64,000 nucleotides of DNA, from positions 247,133 to 311,132 of the forward strand of contig NW_024065251.1 in assembly GCF_009727055.1 (NCBI RefSeq), in the 5' to 3' direction. Below, piece after piece: positions 61,583 through 64,000 of this stretch. Position numbers and translations under genes: made by a program. Source of the stretch: Benincasa hispida. Its lineage: Eukaryota; Streptophyta; Magnoliopsida; Cucurbitales; Cucurbitaceae. Each line of letters opens with the position of its first letter. The first letter of the stretch is position 1. The notes below the pieces were generated by a model. That model ran no database searches and was not told the origin of the DNA. It saw only the letters and a program-made list of their open reading frames with translations.

Positions 61583-63020
61583 TGATAACTTGTAGAAATA
61601 CAAGTTATTGTATCTCTTTTCCCTAATACAATTAGAAAAAATCATGTAAAATGCGACAGCTTGATAAGAAAATCATGGAATTAATTATATTATGTGATTG
61701 TATATGAACACAGTCTTGTAATCTAAAAATTGTAAAAAAATGTTCTCTGTGAATGCAGAAATCTATTCATGTGATTACAAGATGTCACCGCAGAAGAAAA
61801 TTCCTGACGCCAAAATTGGATTCGCATGGTAGGAATGCATAGCTTCATACGATAAAAGGTGACATGACGCATAGGGCGGTGGAGGTCAAATCAGAGATAA
61901 AATTGGTAGCTGATAAGAAAGCTTAACGATGGAGCCAATGAACATATGATGTGGAGTAAGCGGCGCATTAGGGTATGGAAATTAATGAACTTTGTTAGTT
62001 CAATCATTAATGAGAGAAGAAAAAGTGCTCCTTGACGCCTATAAATACACACGAGATTTCCATGCAAAGAGGAAAGAGTGAAGACATAAGAGGAAACTCT
62101 GTAGAATTTCTCACTTCATAAATACTTCTCTTCTAGACCTTGTGAAATCTTGAGTGAGAGCTCAAGATTTCTTCCGAAAAACCAAGGGGAGACTTCACCT
62201 TCAGCACAATCTAGCAAAGTAGTCATCTATAAAGCCGGAAGGAGAAAGGAATTACACCCCACGACTTGATATTCTATATCTATCTCTTTTTCTAATATTG
62301 TTGTCATTTATATTGTGTAAAACGTTGAGAAACTTCTTTTATCAATATGAATGCAGATATAGTATTTTGTTTATCCATCTTTTGACCTTCTACCATGAGC
62401 AACTAATTTCTTAATGGGTTGAGAAACATTGCAACTAATATGAACTAAGTAAAGCTTAATCGTGCGTTCAACTTATTTTATATATGCTTTATAAGTTATT
62501 TGAATAAGACAAAAGATTATTCTAAATAGAATTGAAAAAGTAAAAGATTTAAACCTCATAAAATAAGAAGAGATTACCATTAGGAATAAAGAGACATCTT
62601 TTGCATCAAACACTGATCGCATGCATCTTAGAAATAGGATATGGTGGCTAAATACACTGAGAAGTGTAGGTTTTGACTTTTGAGTGATTTTCTTGAACAC
62701 ATGATTTATACAATCACTTAAAAATTGTTAGTGAATATTTTTCTCAACCCTACTTTTATTTATTGAAAATTAAAATATCTCCACATAGGTTATTTTGCTT
62801 ATAATTGTGATTACCATCGCATTCACCAACATTTATTTTAGCGATAATATAGGAACAAACTCATTGCATATTTAACAAAAAACTTGCGTAAAGATCAAAA
62901 CAATCATTGTTAATGGATCAATATAACACAATCCCTGAGTTCGACCCTAGACTTATCAAGATTCTAGTTGGATTTATACTTGGGTCTAACTAGGAAAAAC
63001 AATGTGTCTGTAAGGTATCA
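61583..63020 (+). mobile_element. Gypsy-type LTR with a perfect 5' hairpin
   Basis: Starts TGATAACTTGTAGAAATACA; the stem ATAACTTGTA / TACAAGTTAT (61585-61608) is perfect with a 4-nt loop. Collinear with 5211-6165. CGCCTATAAATACAC (62037-62051) is the TATA region. The last part has CCCTGAGTTCGACCCTAGAC and GATTTATACTTGGGTC, phrases common at the 3' end of such LTRs. The proposed end, GGTATCA at 63020, pairs with the TGATA start. No internal region or target duplication was found, so it is probably solo and the 3' edge is approximate. Confidence 0.6.
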
Positions 63021-63139
63021 CATAGTAATTAATCCATCGCATAACGAAAATGCATAAATGGGTGTGTTTAGATTAATTTTATATTTTTTTAAAAAATCAT
63101 TTCATGCCAAACTCTTATTATTATTAGTATTATTTGGTA

Positions 63140-63718
63140 AAATAACTTTTTGGCTCTTAGATTTTGAGTTTAGTTTCATTTTGTTCTATAGGTTTCAAAA
63201 TCTTACACATTTAGTGCTTAAGTATTGAGTTTAGTTTCAATTTAGTCTCTAGGTTTTAAATTGTTACAATTTTACCCTTAAGATTTCAGTATTGTTTCAA
63301 TTTGGTCTTTAGGTTTCAAAGTTTATAATTTTAACATCAATTTTTTTCCACTCAATACTCACTTTCAGTGATTGGCGTCAATGTTTATTGATTAATTTAA
63401 AATAATTATGAAATGAAAAAATAATTTTAACTTTGCTAGTGATAATTAATTATAATTATTTTATTTTTTTAAATTAATTCATAGATATTAACATTAAAGA
63501 AAGAAAGATATTATTTAGTGAAAAATCAAAGTTAAATGTGTAAATCTTCAAACTTAAGGACCAAATTGAAACAAAACTAAAATCTCAAGGGTAAAATTAT
63601 AACATTTTGAATCATAGGAACTAAATTAAAACTAAATTCAAAACTTAGAGACTAAATGTGTAACATTTTGAAATTTATGGACCAAATAGAAACTAAATCC
63701 AAAACTTAGAGACAAAAA
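63140..63718. mobile_element. Foldback MITE (same family as 33820-34240)
   Basis: Left end TTTGGCTCTTAGATTTTGAG and right end CCAAAACTTAGAGACAAAA are inverted copies. Internal alternating TTTCAATTT(G/A)GTC blocks on the left mirror GACCAAATTGAAAC on the right. Noncoding, ~580 bp. Confidence 0.75.
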
Positions 63719-64000
63719 ATATATTCTTCTCTTTTTGTTTTTTTTAGTACATGTTGGAAATGGCTCCCCCGACAGACAGAGTAAGACAGAAAACAGACGA
63801 CTCGAATGGTGGTTGTCGAAAATAGAACCTGCAAAACGAACAAACGATGAAAGTGGGTTGAGTCGTAGATATCATACTCTTTAAGAAGTTTCACGGCTTT
63901 TCCCTTTTGTGCAAGCAGCGGTGAGTAAGGCCACGACGGCTCTAGGATAAAACAACCTAGAAAATAAAATTTTTCTCAATCGAAGCTTCAAGACTAATAC
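63719..64000. other. Right window edge, nothing recognised
   Basis: A GC-richer stretch with GGCTCCCCCGACAGACAGAG. A 62-codon minus-strand frame (63706-63894) has no family resemblance. Confidence 0.4.

Overview
This window is nuclear DNA of a flowering plant. The genes have spliced exons with GT..AG introns. The intergenic space is AT-rich and packed with nested LTR retrotransposons. The Ty1/copia and Ty3/gypsy relics and the small TCATTTTGAAA-type foldback elements resemble families I associate with Cucurbitaceae (melon, cucumber, wax gourd and relatives). That family placement is inference; 'eudicot' is firmer.

Layout. 1-19.1 kb is a retrotransposon graveyard: a minus-strand LTR inside a copia RNase H, that copia's 2.06-kb LTR, a related truncated LTR, a gypsy-type LTR, a scrambled minus-strand copia (6.2-13.2 kb) and a minus-strand Ty3/gypsy relic with its 5' LTR (13.2-19.1 kb). 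19.1-22.5 kb is AT-rich and gene-free. 22.5-33.4 kb is the gene island: RPL5 (+, nine coding exons), a small two-exon gene for a probable plastid/thylakoid protein (+), and a CASTOR-type nuclear-envelope ion channel (-, twelve coding exons plus one alternative exon) that converges on it. 33.4-40 kb holds foldback MITEs, degenerate tandem repeats, a solo gypsy-type LTR and a Harbinger-like end. 40-49.6 kb is an internally deleted copia element and a long minus-strand Ty3-type LTR. 50.2-52.0 kb is the U5 snRNP 40-kDa WD40 gene (intronless CDS, 5' UTR intron). 53.1-60.9 kb is a decayed copia element with both LTRs, split by a 2.1-kb solo LTR with a clean 5-bp target duplication. The right end carries another hairpin-headed LTR and a foldback MITE.

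The genes do not form a pathway. Three are housekeeping or organellar (ribosome, spliceosome, plastid). CASTOR belongs to the common symbiosis calcium-signalling machinery at the nuclear envelope. RPL5 and the U5-40K gene share a promoter grammar of GGCCCA/TGGGCC (site II) boxes and AAACCCTA-type (telo) boxes.

The strongest new observation is in CASTOR. Two homologous 99-nt, phase-0 exons (29972-30070 and 29818-29916) lie side by side, separated by only 55 nt, and a decayed third copy lies just upstream in transcription order. This is the architecture of mutually exclusive exons, placed at the entry to the second RCK-type cytosolic domain. Other notable structures are a 298-bp near-perfect palindrome inside a copia LTR, arrays of an ACGATCGT-type palindrome in otherwise unrelated retroelements, and a gypsy LTR with three exact copies of a site-II-like 14-mer just upstream of its TATA box.
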